A stretch of 38,515 nucleotides of DNA from assembly GCA_009746045.1 (NCBI GenBank), contig RPFO01001382.1, forward strand, positions 1-38,515, given 5' to 3'. Shown here in pieces: positions 25,927-35,824 of this stretch. The translations under genes were made by a program, and so were the position numbers. Below the pieces are notes generated by a model. That model saw only the letters and a program-made list of their open reading frames with translations. It searched no databases and was not told where the DNA came from. The DNA is from Mesostigma viride (taxonomy: Eukaryota; Streptophyta; Mesostigmatophyceae; Mesostigmatales; Mesostigmataceae). Every line of letters starts with the position of its first letter. Positions within the stretch are counted from its first letter, which is position 1.

Positions 25927-26699
25927 CTAATCGGATGAATAAAAGTCTGTATAACGAAATACGAAAATCTTTCTTGCTGTGTAATTACCCGCATTGCCTT
26001 CTCGCGGCTGCGTGCATTCGAACATTGCAATACCAATGTTGTAGGGTTCCGAATCGTGCATGACCAGGTAGGATTTAGAGACGCACGAAGTGGGAGCCTG
26101 GCGCGCGAGGTTGTTCATGATGGAATCAATGTCGTTCTTCGTGTATTCGAGTGAAGGAACAGACGTTCTGTGTGTCGCGATCACAGGAGCATGACTCATC
26201 AGGTCTTCGGTAAACTCTTGCGGTAAAATTCGCGCAACGTAGAAGGTTAGGTCCGTGTCGTCAAACACCGCGACAAGAGGTCCGAGCGCGTACCATCTTC
26301 CCGCGTGATTCCCGAGCCGATTTGTCATGCTAGACGCGGTCACGGCGTTGTCGGGTTCTTCTATCGTGTCGGGGCATCGAGACATGGCACGGACGGGTAT
26401 TTCCATGGGCGCGGGGATGCGTTCCATCATGGCGTTTTCGATCCGTCGCCGTTCTTCGTTTTCTCGAGCGATGGCGAGGATGCGATCAGGAGTGTTCAAA
26501 TCTTCGAGAAACTGGTCGGTTTTTTTAGCGGGGGGATGAAAATGTAATCGTCTTTGTCGAACGAGTTTTCTTCCGTGACAATGTCGTCGTCGCTTACATC
26601 CGACTCTGTGTCCTCCGCCATCTTGGTCATCAAAACGCCTGCCGAGAAAATAAAAAATGCGCCAATACTTCCAGCAAGCGCCAAAAGTTGCAAGGTCAT
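25927..26699 (-). CDS. Anchored membrane protein with soluble domain (frame break at A7)
   Basis: The ATG at 26699 opens a hydrophobic anchor (LQLLALAGSIGAFFIFSAGV), then an acidic segment (EDTESDVSDDDIVTEE), to a run of seven A on the coding strand (plus-strand T run 26520-26526), after which that frame ends at 26496. The adjacent frame is open from the run to 25927 but has only a TTG as possible start. One more A would join them into about 257 residues. The soluble part (for example RWYALGPLVAVFDDTDLTFYVARI) is beta-rich with no known motif. The run is ctA-AAA-AAA in frame, a possible slippery site. Confidence 0.65.
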
Positions 26700-26781
26700 G
26701 GTTCTTGTAAATTGGCTACAAATTGTTTTGCAGGGTGCGTTTGGGGGGGTGCAAAGATATATGCGCGTACTTAGAAAGAGT

Positions 26782-28004
26782 ATGGCGACACGCTTCCTTG
26801 GTGTAGATGTAGTCGAAGAAGACGACGACGTGCCGGTGGTCAAAGGCGGCTTGAGAGGGGCTCGTCCGCCTCCTATTCACGCCGCGAAGGTGATCATCGA
26901 CACGGGCGGGCCGGGCGACGACCTCTTCGACATGCTCGCGAACCCGAAGAAAGCAAGGTCGCAATATGCTGAACCTGTACGGTCGGACAGCGGTCCGGGG
27001 AAGGGGATGTCAGATGAATTCGCGTTTGACGATTTCGGAGACGAAGACGACGCATTCGACGACATGATGGGGGGGACGGGCAGGAACGAACGCCTCCGAT
27101 GCAACAAGGGCCTTCGAGAGAAGAGGTCTTTCGAGAGAAGTCGGAACTTCTCCACAAAATGCATCGGATGAAGGAGCGTGGGTTCGAGGTTCCTCAGTTT
27201 GACATGCGTTCGGATTTAGACGAAATGCGATTCGAGTGTTCAAAGATCGAAAGAGCCGCGGAATGCCGAAACGCCGTCAACATGATGCGTCAGATCTTAG
27301 TCGCCGGGACAAGTGCGATGCAGTTTCTAAACAATAGGTACGACCCTATTGGCCTAAAGTTAGACGGATGGTCAGAAAGCGTGATGGCCAACATCGGGGA
27401 TTACGATAACGTGTTCGAGCGATTGTACGACAAGCACAGAGGAAAGGTCGCTATGGCACCCGAATTGGAACTCATCATGATGGTGGGTGGTTCGGCGCTC
27501 ATGTTCCATATGACGGCGAGCTTTACGCGAGCGGGTCTTCCATCGATGTCAGAAATCGCGAAACAAGACCCTGAGCTCATGAAGTCGTTGCTGAAGGTGA
27601 TGATGAAGAACAGTATGGACGGTTCTCAACCTCCGCAAAGTCGTCCACCTCCTCCGGCTGCCGCTTCAAAATCCGAGCCTAGCGCGCCAAAGGAGCCGTA
27701 CGTCATGCGCGGCCCCGGGTTCGATATGGGAGGATTGATGGACGGGACAAGGGCGAGAGCGATGGCTCCGAGTCATTCGACCTTAGACAGCATCGTGCAG
27801 GAGTCTCTCGGGTCAAACCGACCGAGCGAGGCCGTCGTAGTCGAGACCATCGACGGGAAGGACGATGAAAGCGTGACCGGAAGCGTCATGGGAGACGGGG
27901 ACACGAGGACCATTCATATGAACGGAACTCCGAAAAAGAAGCGAGGCGGCGGTTCGAAAAAGAAGAAGCCCGAGGACGCGTCTGCGATTGTTTTAGAAAT
28001 CTAA
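26782..28004 (+). CDS. DUF5767-like conserved viral protein (frame break at G7)
   Basis: The start chosen is the ATG at 26782; one at 26761 is also in frame. The first about 97 residues are acidic (GVDVVEEDDDVP, DDFGDEDDAFDDMMGG) and reach a run of seven G (27069-27075). The remaining frame, open to 28004, carries the family core: REEVFREKSELLHKMHRM, FLNNRYDPIGLKLDGWSESV, DYDNVFERLYDKH, then APELELIMMVGGSALMFHMT. I recall this pattern as DUF5767, present across several Nucleocytoviricota families and of unknown role. One more G would restore register. The C-terminus is Pro-rich, then Lys-rich. Confidence 0.8.
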
Positions 28005-28020
28005 CTATAAGTTGTAAAGT

Positions 28021-28847
28021 ATGTCAGGAATCGGGGCTGCTTGGAAACTAATCATTTTTCTGACTGTCGCGATGGGCGCACAAATAGGAGCACTGGCCTA
28101 TCGGCAATACGCCGCAAAAGAAGAAGAGGTAGTGGAAGAGATGAATTACTCCCGTTCAGGTACTTGTGCACCGGGCACAGAGTGTTTTGGATCGGACATA
28201 ATGGTGGATGCCATGGCCAAGATGTGGGTAACCAATGTAATGAACAGCTTTGAGTTGGAAAAAGAGTACCAATTGCCCTCCGACCGCGATATTTCTATTC
28301 GGATGCGAGTGACAGATTGCGACTCCAGTGTGTGCGGCCCGGTCTTAAAAAAGATACGAAGGCGCATCATCGAAAGGCTGGCAGATCGCATGCAATACGA
28401 TAATCTCGAGGACGCGGAAACGTATTGGACTATCCAAGTTCTTATGGGAAAACCGGTTCCGACGGCCGATCAGGTCACGCTCGGTTCCAATAACGGCCTA
28501 CGTGAAGGCGCTTGTTCTCCAGGATACGTCCCTACATCCAGATCGATTTTGAAACGTGTCATTATCGAGTGGAATCTCTGATAACCAAACTTAACAATAT
28601 CAAGGAATCGAAATTGAGTTTTGATGATATTGTGAAGATGAACCTTTGCAAAGGAGACGGGTGCAATCCTTCCATTAAAGACTCCTTAAAAAAAGAGTTG
28701 GGGTTGCCCACCATCTCTCTCACGCCGGCTGAAGCGCTCGCGCTGTCAGAATCTTCGCCCGGTCAAAATCCGGACGTTCCGAAGCCGGTATTGTTCGACT
28801 CCATCACAGCGGAGTCAACGCCAACGGAGACGAAATCTACTGTATAG
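28021..28847 (+). CDS. Cys-rich anchored membrane protein, copy 1 (frame break near 28530)
   Basis: The first frame (28021-28581) has an N-terminal anchor (about 8-27, AAWKLIIFLTVAMGAQIGAL) and a Cys-containing domain with LPSDRDISI and the GKPVPTADQ motif. Its end after about residue 170 loses similarity to the tandem paralogue 28860-29621. The lost part is found one frame back, up to 28847: LITKLNNIKESK, NLCKGDGCNPSIKDSLKKEL and GLPTISLTP. The -1 change lies between about 28520 and 28550, with no homopolymer. Intact, it would have about 275 residues. Even cysteine pairs suggest disulfides outside the cytosol. Confidence 0.65.
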
Positions 28848-28859
28848 ATATAGTAGTTC

Positions 28860-29621
28860 ATGGGGAAAGGGATCGGTTTTTTGTGGAAGCTCGTTATCTT
28901 CTTTATATTTGCCGCGGGTGCGCAGTCAGGCGTTTTGGCTGTTCGGATGTATTCTTTTAAACAACAGGAAAAGTCAGATTCCAGCGCTGAAGCTAAACAA
29001 GTTTATGGGGACAAATATCTGACAGGCGCAGGTTTCAACGACGCGTTTATTGAGTCCGAGTCCGACTTCTGGGTGAAAAAGATCATGGAAAATCTTGATG
29101 CGGACGGGCACGTGGAGTTGCCGTCCCAGCGAGAGATCTTGATTGTGCACAACTTGGCTTGCGGTGATGATGACGTCCAATTATGCAATGTGAACGCGCA
29201 AAAGGTTCGGAACGCGATCATCGAGAAGTTGACGACTGAAATGAAGTACGACAAGATCCAAGACGCGCTTGATTACTGGATGGTAAAGATCTTGCTAGGG
29301 CACCCCGTTCCGACAAGAGATCAGATACTTGCCATAAAAATGCGTAACGAACCGTGTCTTCAAGACCCTGTCCCTTGCGAAAAACAAGTAGAAGAACTTA
29401 TCAACACCTTGAACGGAATCAAAGAAAAAGGAGGCAGCGTTCGCGATTTTGTCGAGATGAAACTCTGTAGAGGCGACGACTGCAATCCAGATCTCCGAAG
29501 TTCCGTTAAGAAAGAACTCGGAATGCCGACGGTTTCGATAACGCCGCAGGATTCTGTACAAATCACCTCTCCTTTGCTGTTAAGGGTGGGCGCGTACGAC
29601 TCGATGAATTATTCCTCGTAG
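28860..29621 (+). CDS. Cys-rich anchored membrane protein, copy 2, intact
   Basis: 253 residues. A hydrophobic anchor at about 7-28 (LWKLVIFFIFAAGAQSGVLA) precedes a soluble domain with LPSQREILI, a GHPVPTRDQ motif and cysteines in pairs. It ends with the block MKLCRGDDCNPDLRSSVKKE followed by LGMPTVSITP. It shares all these blocks with 28021-28847, so the pair arose by tandem duplication. A virion or endomembrane protein is likely from the anchor and cysteines; I do not recognise a named family. Confidence 0.75.
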   Translation: MGKGIGFLWKLVIFFIFAAGAQSGVLAVRMYSFKQQEKSDSSAEAKQVYGDKYLTGAGFNDAFIESESDFWVKKIMENLDADGHVELPSQREILIVHNLACGDDDVQLCNVNAQKVRNAIIEKLTTEMKYDKIQDALDYWMVKILLGHPVPTRDQILAIKMRNEPCLQDPVPCEKQVEELINTLNGIKEKGGSVRDFVEMKLCRGDDCNPDLRSSVKKELGMPTVSITPQDSVQITSPLLLRVGAYDSMNYSS

Positions 29622-29643
29622 TCGCATACCACGTCGAGAAAAA

Positions 29644-30771
29644 ATGGAAGAGGGCTTGGGCGATTTTGCAAGTCTGCCATCTGAACTACGAAACCGCGTT
29701 TTTTCAGAGGTTTTGAAAAACAACAGAGGAGATGCCGCATTTCTCGGCATGACGTCCAAGACCATGATGAGCGAAATCTGGCCCGTTCTCAAAGCGGATA
29801 TTTTCGAGTGCCCGGCAGAGTTCAGCGACCTCATCAAAGCGCAATGGAAACAGAAGTTTTCGTTCGAGAAAAAGACTTGCGTTCGATTCGTCGTCTACGA
29901 TGTCGTCGACGCGCAATGGGAGGTGGTGGGCGACTTCGGAGGAGTCGGTTATCAAGACGGTATCCCCACAGTCGTCATCGAGTGGAGAAACGTTGTTCGG
30001 TTCCTCAAGTATAGACCCGGGATCGATGTGATCATTTTCGAGGCGGCAACGATGAGGAAGACGGGATGCCTGTCTCTTTTTCACCACGAGTACGCGGTCG
30101 TACTGGCGCTGCTCCACATTTTTCGATGGATCCGAACCTACCCTTGCGACTTGATGGTCGTTTTCCGGAGAAAAAGCATACCGTCGAGACGAAACTCGCG
30201 CAGTCCCGTCTAGAGGCCGCTTCTTTTCACCGGCCTTACTCCCACCTCGTTTCGCGAACTCTAACCGGATCCTGTTCGAAGGGCCGAAAGTTGTGATGTT
30301 CGGAAGGGCCAGGACGCGAAAAACACGTTTCGGTCCGTGGATCCTAAGAACATGCTCAAGTTTGCAGTGCCTTCTGGAACGCTTCTGCACATCGACAGGG
30401 GAGCCGAAGAATACGTCCTCCCGAGGCTTCAAGAGGGTTTTTTTGACATGGTCTTCTCCAACCACGACCTGAAGGCCGATGTGCTCGTGGGATCCCCTCC
30501 AACGAAAGGCATGGTCTTCTTGTCGGGCAGCGGGAACTTCCGCATCCAAAGCGGGCGTACATTCATCGTTCTCCCCGTGAACAACAGGGCTTCGGTGACC
30601 TTTGAAGAAGATGAGAAGGACATCCAGCCCAGCGAGATCGCGTATTGGGTCGAGGGGGCTTGGCTGAGCAAAGACTTTTTCACAAAGGTGAAGGGCAGGA
30701 CTCTGAAGGATAGCGAGAAAGATGCCATCCTCCGTCGAGTGACGTTGGTTATGGAACCAGTTAAAGTGTAA
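29644..30771 (+). pseudogene. F-box-like gene with frame breaks
   Basis: The first frame (29644-30213) starts with an F-box-like segment (FASLPSELRNRVFSEVLKNN) and a beta-rich region (WEVVGDFGGVGYQDGIPTVV). After about 30130 it turns Arg/Ser-rich. Protein-like sequence reappears in other frames (FANSNRILFEGPKVV at about 30248-30292) and then, back in the first frame, from about 30300 to 30771 (DPKNMLKFAVPSGTLLHIDR to the end). That last part has only a GTG, or an ATG at 30352, as a start, so it is better read as the C-terminus of the same gene. At least two shifts are needed; intact, it would be about 375 residues. Confidence 0.55.
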
Positions 30772-30808
30772 ATTTTTTTATGCATGTATAATACATATCA
30801 CTTTCAAC

Positions 30809-33712
30809 ATGACGACCCCATGCGAGAACCTGTCTAACATGCGCCTGGGTAGCCTCACCACGACCGCCCTGCACGGTGACACTAACCCCTTGGCTCTCAA
30901 CCATGATTTAGTGATTACGTCTAAGGACCGTATCTATCTCACCCCCAATGACGGGATGGGAGTCGACGGTTCTAACATGCTTCTGATCACGGGTAGCACT
31001 AGCATGACAGGCGATCTGTCCGTAGGGAATATCGTGCTCGCGGAAAACGAAATGACCACTTCGACGGGTGGTCTCGATATTACTTCTAGCACCGGGACGG
31101 TTCGCGTAGATGATGTAGTCTTTAACGCTTCCGCTATGACCGTAAACGGGGACGTGGATCTGTCGCTCACGGCGGGCCCTTCCAAGTCCGTGGTGGTGGA
31201 GAGTGTGAAGGTGACCGATAATGCTATGACCGTTACTAGCGATGTTGACTTGACACTCACGGCAGGCGCCACTAAGTCGGTGGTCGTGGAGAGCGTCAAG
31301 GTGACCGATAATGCCATGACGGTGACCAGCGACGTGGACTTGACCCTGACAGCAGGTGCCACCAAGTCGGTGGTCGTGGAGAGCGTGAAGGTGACCGATA
31401 ATGCCATGACGGTGACTAGCGACGTGGACTTGACTCTGACGGCCGGTGCCACCAAGTCTGTTATTGTGGAGTCCGTCAAGGTCACGGACAACGCAATGAC
31501 GGTCACTAGCGACGTGGATCTTACTCTCACGGCCGGCGCGACCAAGTCTGTCGTGGTGGAGAACGTCAAGGTCACGGACAGCGCGATCACGACGTCGAGC
31601 GGGACCCTGGCCTTGACTTCCGCTGGCTCTGCGTCAAACACGGTTCAGGCGGCGAATGTTACTTTTGCCGGTTCGGCTCTGAGCACGGCCACGGGTAATT
31701 TGACGATTTCTTCCGCCGGGTCCGCGGCGAACCCGGTGACTCTGGGTGGCGTGGTCGTGACGAACGCGGCAGTCACGACTAGCAGCTCGGCCATGTCTAT
31801 CACTCCCGGCGGCGCGTCTCTGACGGTGGGCAAGGATCTGATCCTGACCAGCACCGCGGGCGGCAGCGGTAAGGTGACGACCTCGGCGGGCGACCTGCAG
31901 CTCATGAGCGCGAGCGGCACGACGGCCGTGACCGGAACTCTCACGACCACCGGCGATCTCAAGGTCGCGGGGGTTATCGATAGCACAAACCCAACCGGAA
32001 ATCTGGAGATCATGGATAAGAAGGTTAAGTTGGGCTACCAGCCTGGTTCTGCTCTTATTATGGACTTCCCGTTCACTAGTACTTCTAACGCAGCACCTGG
32101 GTACACCAACGTCATAGTTTCGACGTTCAATGGAGCAAGTGTAAGTGGCGGCGTGTTGAACATCACGACTCAGACGTATTCAAGGACCGCTTTTTACTAT
32201 CCAACCGAGTACGCAAATATCCCCACTAGCCTCATTAACCTCAGCGCGGACAACTTGTACATTGAGTTCCCTGTCACAATCAGCAGCGCTCTTGCTTCCA
32301 ATGTCAACGGTGCGTATCAGTTTTTCGGTATCGAAAATTTCATCCCAGGACAATCGTTCTATCGGTTTTCCGCTAGCAATGGCGCGCTCAGACTTGATAG
32401 GTCCGTGGCTGGTGGAGCTCAGATCAATATCACATCCGATGCGGTAAACATGCTTAACTCCGCAGGGACATACCTGTTTAAGCTCTCATTTGAGTGGTCC
32501 GGTGGCGTGTGCACGGGGACGTTTACGTTTTCTAAGGATGGCGGGGCAACTGTACCAATCACGTTCGGTGGATCTACCACTACTATCGCAACTAGCTACC
32601 TCGCAAACAGCCAGAACTTTACGATGATGTTTGGCAGCTCTTCACCAAATGGTTCTAACCAGAACTGGTCAGTGGACTACTTTAAGCTGAACAAGGGCAT
32701 GGCCTCGACCAACGCGGCGTCCAACAACGCCGGTTTGTATGTGGACGGCAGCGCCTCCTATTCCAGCCGTGCGCTCACATGGAACATGGGCACCGGCGAG
32801 ACCACCCAGGACAAGGCGACGACCTCGGGTTCGTACTGGCATTTTGAGGGCGGTCAGCTCATGTTCTCCAGGACCATCGAGTCCGCAGACCGCGAGGCGC
32901 CAGGAACCACTCTCTCACTCGCCTCGCTCGAGTCCGGCACTGACGACGTCCGCTGGGAGTTCAACTCCAGCAACACGTCCGAGGTCGGCAGCAAGGTGAT
33001 GACTCTGAACGCCGGTGCCGTTGTCGAGAGCGGAGTCTTTAAGATCGACGCGTCTGGCAACCAGACTGGTACATGCAATACTTCTCTTCCCACTGGCACT
33101 TTTTCGGTCATCATGAAGGTGATTCCCCGCTCTAACTTTGCCTCTGCCGCCGCTAACGGTCTTCAGATCATGTCGTACATCGGTGCCTCTGCTGCCACTT
33201 CTGTGACGGTGAGCAGTTTCGGAAAGCTCACCCTCACGGACGGGACGAACACTGTTGAGACCGCTAACATTGTCGCGTATGCCACCCCTTTTGTTCTCGC
33301 TGTTGTGCGCAACGGTTCTAGCACCCAAATGTATGTCGACGGCGTCTCCGTTGCTTCCATTGCAGGATCTGCGAACGTCGGTTCGACTCCAATGCTGCGT
33401 CTGGGACCGGGTAAGAGCGGCATCGCCGTGTGGTTCGATGACGTCCGTGTGAAGGCCGCCGCGATTTCGTCAGCCAACACCCAGATGTACGGCTGGAAGG
33501 AGATGTATGCTGCCAACCAGACGGTAACGTATGGTTTCCGCATTTCGAACAACGAGGGTCTCCAGTTGGTGAAGGTGCGTGGTTCCGGTGGCATGAATGG
33601 GTGGGTTGGTGTGAATCCAGCTCCCAACACTCTGACCGGTTCCAACTCTCTTGGGACTATCACTGATACGCCTTTCCATATGATCTCTGAGCAGAGTGTC
33701 GTGTTCGTGTAA
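30809..33712 (+). CDS. Giant fibre/adhesin-like repeat protein
   Basis: 967 residues without a break. The first about 430 residues are Thr/Ser/Val/Ala-rich beta repeats, including the exact 30-residue repeats described separately, and resemble trimeric fibre or beta-helix shafts. Residues about 430-640 and 740-900 look like jelly-roll (laminin-G/concanavalin-like) domains, for example FVLAVVRNGSSTQMYVDGVSVA. A linker SYWHFEGGQLMFSRTIES and a C-terminal YGFRISNNEGLQLVKVRG block recur in 36289-38515. A virion surface fibre or adhesin is inferred. There is no signal peptide or membrane anchor. The upstream spacer has a TATAATA-like box (30787-30793). Confidence 0.8.
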   Translation: MTTPCENLSNMRLGSLTTTALHGDTNPLALNHDLVITSKDRIYLTPNDGMGVDGSNMLLITGSTSMTGDLSVGNIVLAENEMTTSTGGLDITSSTGTVRVDDVVFNASAMTVNGDVDLSLTAGPSKSVVVESVKVTDNAMTVTSDVDLTLTAGATKSVVVESVKVTDNAMTVTSDVDLTLTAGATKSVVVESVKVTDNAMTVTSDVDLTLTAGATKSVIVESVKVTDNAMTVTSDVDLTLTAGATKSVVVENVKVTDSAITTSSGTLALTSAGSASNTVQAANVTFAGSALSTATGNLTISSAGSAANPVTLGGVVVTNAAVTTSSSAMSITPGGASLTVGKDLILTSTAGGSGKVTTSAGDLQLMSASGTTAVTGTLTTTGDLKVAGVIDSTNPTGNLEIMDKKVKLGYQPGSALIMDFPFTSTSNAAPGYTNVIVSTFNGASVSGGVLNITTQTYSRTAFYYPTEYANIPTSLINLSADNLYIEFPVTISSALASNVNGAYQFFGIENFIPGQSFYRFSASNGALRLDRSVAGGAQINITSDAVNMLNSAGTYLFKLSFEWSGGVCTGTFTFSKDGGATVPITFGGSTTTIATSYLANSQNFTMMFGSSSPNGSNQNWSVDYFKLNKGMASTNAASNNAGLYVDGSASYSSRALTWNMGTGETTQDKATTSGSYWHFEGGQLMFSRTIESADREAPGTTLSLASLESGTDDVRWEFNSSNTSEVGSKVMTLNAGAVVESGVFKIDASGNQTGTCNTSLPTGTFSVIMKVIPRSNFASAAANGLQIMSYIGASAATSVTVSSFGKLTLTDGTNTVETANIVAYATPFVLAVVRNGSSTQMYVDGVSVASIAGSANVGSTPMLRLGPGKSGIAVWFDDVRVKAAAISSANTQMYGWKEMYAANQTVTYGFRISNNEGLQLVKVRGSGGMNGWVGVNPAPNTLTGSNSLGTITDTPFHMISEQSVVFV
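31190..31639 (+). repeat. 90-bp in-frame repeats in the fibre gene
   Basis: Units begin at 31190, 31280, 31370, 31460 and 31550. Four encode VVVESVKVTDNAMTVTSDVD followed by LTLTAGATKS almost exactly; the fifth diverges halfway. The units differ mainly at synonymous sites, so the protein repeat is older than a simple recent slippage event or is held by selection. Confidence 0.9.
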
Positions 33713-33757
33713 TGATTCATAACTTAAATGGTTGCAGGTTCCGAATGACGAAAGCGG

Positions 33758-34396
33758 ATGGAGGAAACCAAAGCGTCGCGGGAAGGTTTTTTCCTTGTCC
33801 CGGAGCAGTCCATGAGAAAGGTGGGAGGTAAAAAAAACTTTTTAAAAGATCTCAAAACAAACTACGAAGAAGACGTGGATTTCTACTTGACGAATCACAA
33901 GGAGTTGGGAAGAACCACAGTCTCGATCCACGCCACGGCAAAATGTCTTCAGGACTTCAAAGTCGTTGTGAGCGATGCGGAGGTCAGCCCCAACGACTTG
34001 GCCGAAACGAAGATACAGCGCCAGGTGGCGGCAGAACTAGATGGTGTGCGAGAGGTACGCTGTCCGGCGGGGATCATCGACATTCTGAGCCCCAAGCACA
34101 GGCTGCTTGTCGAAGTCAAGACATTTCATAAGTGGATGGAAGGCATTGGTCAGTTACTATCGTACGGGAGGTACTATCCCGACTATCGAAAACGTCTGCA
34201 CCTCTTTCGTACTCCGAAACGAAGCGGGTGTTCTGTCGAAAAGATTCTCGTCGTGCACGAGACGTGTCTTTGGGCTAACATCGAACTCACGTTCGACGCT
34301 AGCATCGAAGTTGAGGAAACGTGCACGACGAGGACCGACAAAGAGGAGGAAAAAATAGGAGAGGGTATTAATACTTCTCCCGGTTCGCCAAAATGA
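33758..34396 (+). CDS. PD-(D/E)XK nuclease-like protein
   Basis: 212 residues. The signature of the viral PD-(D/E)XK family is present: E83 in AETKIQRQV, D108 in AGIIDILS, E119-V-K121 in LLVEVKTF, then WMEGIGQLLSYGRYYPDYRK with Q132, and a following LHLF strand. These residues would coordinate metal and cut DNA. Related domains occur alone or beside KilA-N/MSV199 domains in large DNA viruses, possibly as homing, repair or host-DNA degrading nucleases. The acidic tail (KEEEKIGEGINTSPG) overlaps the end of the convergent gene 34368-34901 by 29 bases. Confidence 0.75.
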   Translation: MEETKASREGFFLVPEQSMRKVGGKKNFLKDLKTNYEEDVDFYLTNHKELGRTTVSIHATAKCLQDFKVVVSDAEVSPNDLAETKIQRQVAAELDGVREVRCPAGIIDILSPKHRLLVEVKTFHKWMEGIGQLLSYGRYYPDYRKRLHLFRTPKRSGCSVEKILVVHETCLWANIELTFDASIEVEETCTTRTDKEEEKIGEGINTSPGSPK

Positions 34397-34901
34397 GCGC
34401 TAGCTCGTCAGCGATCTTGGCGTCTTTGTTTTCTTCAGGAAGCTTTTCGAGCGGCGCGGACGAATCGTATCTCGGGATTTTGTCAATGAATGTAACCTTT
34501 TTGGTGTCCGGGACGTACTCCAACGGTTTAAACGAATACCTCTCTGGCATCTGTGCGAGCGTCTCCTCTTCTTTAGTCAACACTCTAGGTTTTTGGGGCT
34601 TGCAATTGCTAAAACCGAAGGTCAAGATCGCCCGGGCTTTGCATTTGGCGCTCAGTGTTCTGTTGAACAAGTTTCCGAACAGCGCGCCAAAAGGGGTGTG
34701 ACCGACAATGGCAGAAATGCCCTTGTTGATGACATTGGCGACTTTCTTAGCACCCACGGCTCCGAGAAACATTCCAACCATGTCTGTAATCATGAGGACG
34801 GGGTTTCCCGCAAGGTATATAGAACGATACGTCTCAGTTGCAACAACATGTGTGACATCTAATGCTTTGTCTTTTGTTGAAGGAGGCGGTTCAGTCGCCA
34901 T
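34368..34901 (-). CDS. Unknown protein with hydrophobic helices
   Basis: 177 residues. Residues about 27-75 contain two or three moderately hydrophobic, Gly/Ala-rich helices (ITDMVGMFLGAVGAKKVAN, IVGHTPFGALFGNLF), suggesting membrane association. The C-terminal half is soluble and charged, with PERYSFKPLEYVPDTKKVTF. It lies 6 bases downstream of 34908-35528 on the same strand. No family recognised. Confidence 0.65.
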   Translation of the reverse strand: MATEPPPSTKDKALDVTHVVATETYRSIYLAGNPVLMITDMVGMFLGAVGAKKVANVINKGISAIVGHTPFGALFGNLFNRTLSAKCKARAILTFGFSNCKPQKPRVLTKEEETLAQMPERYSFKPLEYVPDTKKVTFIDKIPRYDSSAPLEKLPEENKDAKIADELALILANREKY

Positions 34902-34907
34902 ATTTGA

Positions 34908-35528
34908 TTAATAAATTTCAAGAATATAATCCACAAACTCATACTCGTTCACTTTGGTGCGGAAAAAGTCCGAGGGTTTCAGAGCAGCGTCTTTGATCGC
35001 GTCCTGGCTCACCTCCACAACCTCAGGAATCAATGTTAAAAACAAGTCACTCAACACGAGAACTGGGTCCTTGCGGACATCAGTACTAAACTGGAGAATA
35101 AGCGCATCTTTTTGCGCTTTAAGGACGTTTACTTTATCGTTTTCGTCCGCCCTTGATTCTGAACCTCGTTTCATGCTATCACGGGATTCCCGCAAACGGT
35201 TCAGGCGGTTTTCAATGGCGGTAGACAAAGCCTTTTTCCACACGAGATCAATAGCTGCCAAAGAGTCGACGGCCTCTTGAACACCTGCCTTGACGATTTC
35301 CTCCCTTTGTTTCTTCATCAAGGCTATCTCCTCCGCCGTCTTGGAATCTGCCGGAGCCTTTTCCGTCTCTGTTGATTTTTCAGTCGCCGCGGTACCTCCG
35401 GCGAACTCCACCCACCAAGCGGGCATCTTTTTGGCGAACTCCGGGTTGTTTCTAGTAACGACCACCAGAGCGGACATAGTAACGAAAATCACGAGAACGA
35501 TGATTAAAACCACCGCTACAGGGTCCAT
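34908..35528 (-). CDS. N-anchored membrane protein with coiled coil
   Basis: 206 residues. An uninterrupted anchor at about 4-26 (VAVVLIIVLVIFVTMSALVVV) is followed by a Thr/Glu/Ala-rich spacer, a helical coiled-coil region (LMKKQREEIVKAGVQEAVDS, ENRLNRLRESRDSMKRG) and a compact C-terminus (PSDFFRTKVNEYEFVDYILE). The short N-terminal side suggests a type II or III anchor. It is spaced tightly with 34368-34901. Possibly a virion membrane protein; that is inference. Confidence 0.7.
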   Translation of the reverse strand: MDPVAVVLIIVLVIFVTMSALVVVTRNNPEFAKKMPAWWVEFAGGTAATEKSTETEKAPADSKTAEEIALMKKQREEIVKAGVQEAVDSLAAIDLVWKKALSTAIENRLNRLRESRDSMKRGSESRADENDKVNVLKAQKDALILQFSTDVRKDPVLVLSDLFLTLIPEVVEVSQDAIKDAALKPSDFFRTKVNEYEFVDYILEIY

Positions 35529-35560
35529 GGTTCGATGTATATAGTGTTGCTTCCATTATT

Positions 35561-35779
35561 TCACGAGGATGAGATCCAGCCGATGATTTCGTATTCCCCG
35601 TTCGCATTTCTCGTTTGAACTTCGAGACGAGGTGCGGCATCAATGTCTTTGCAGGAGTAAATTCTCGCTATGCCGATATCAAGGGGATTCAGACCTCGTA
35701 ATTCTTGCATTTGAGTACCTAACTTGACATTTTTCGCAACGTTGAGTTCGTCCAATGATATTTCATTAACGTTCGACAT
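35561..35779 (-). CDS. Small soluble protein
   Basis: 72 residues. MSNVNEISLDELNVAKNVKL is followed by a beta-rich end (PRLEVQTRNANGEYEIIGWI). It has no membrane segment. It sits between fibre-like and membrane genes on the same strand, and the size and strand composition would fit a fibre accessory or chaperone, but this is only context. Confidence 0.55.
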   Translation of the reverse strand: MSNVNEISLDELNVAKNVKLGTQMQELRGLNPLDIGIARIYSCKDIDAAPRLEVQTRNANGEYEIIGWISSS

Positions 35780-35824
35780 TTTTGAGAGACAAGACGAAAA
35801 TTTCCGATCGTGAGATAACGGGCT

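Noticed and set aside
10888-30213. Spliceosomal introns as the cause of the frame changes
   Set aside because: The flanking coding parts are contiguous, with no GT...AG interval of useful length at the four homopolymer sites.
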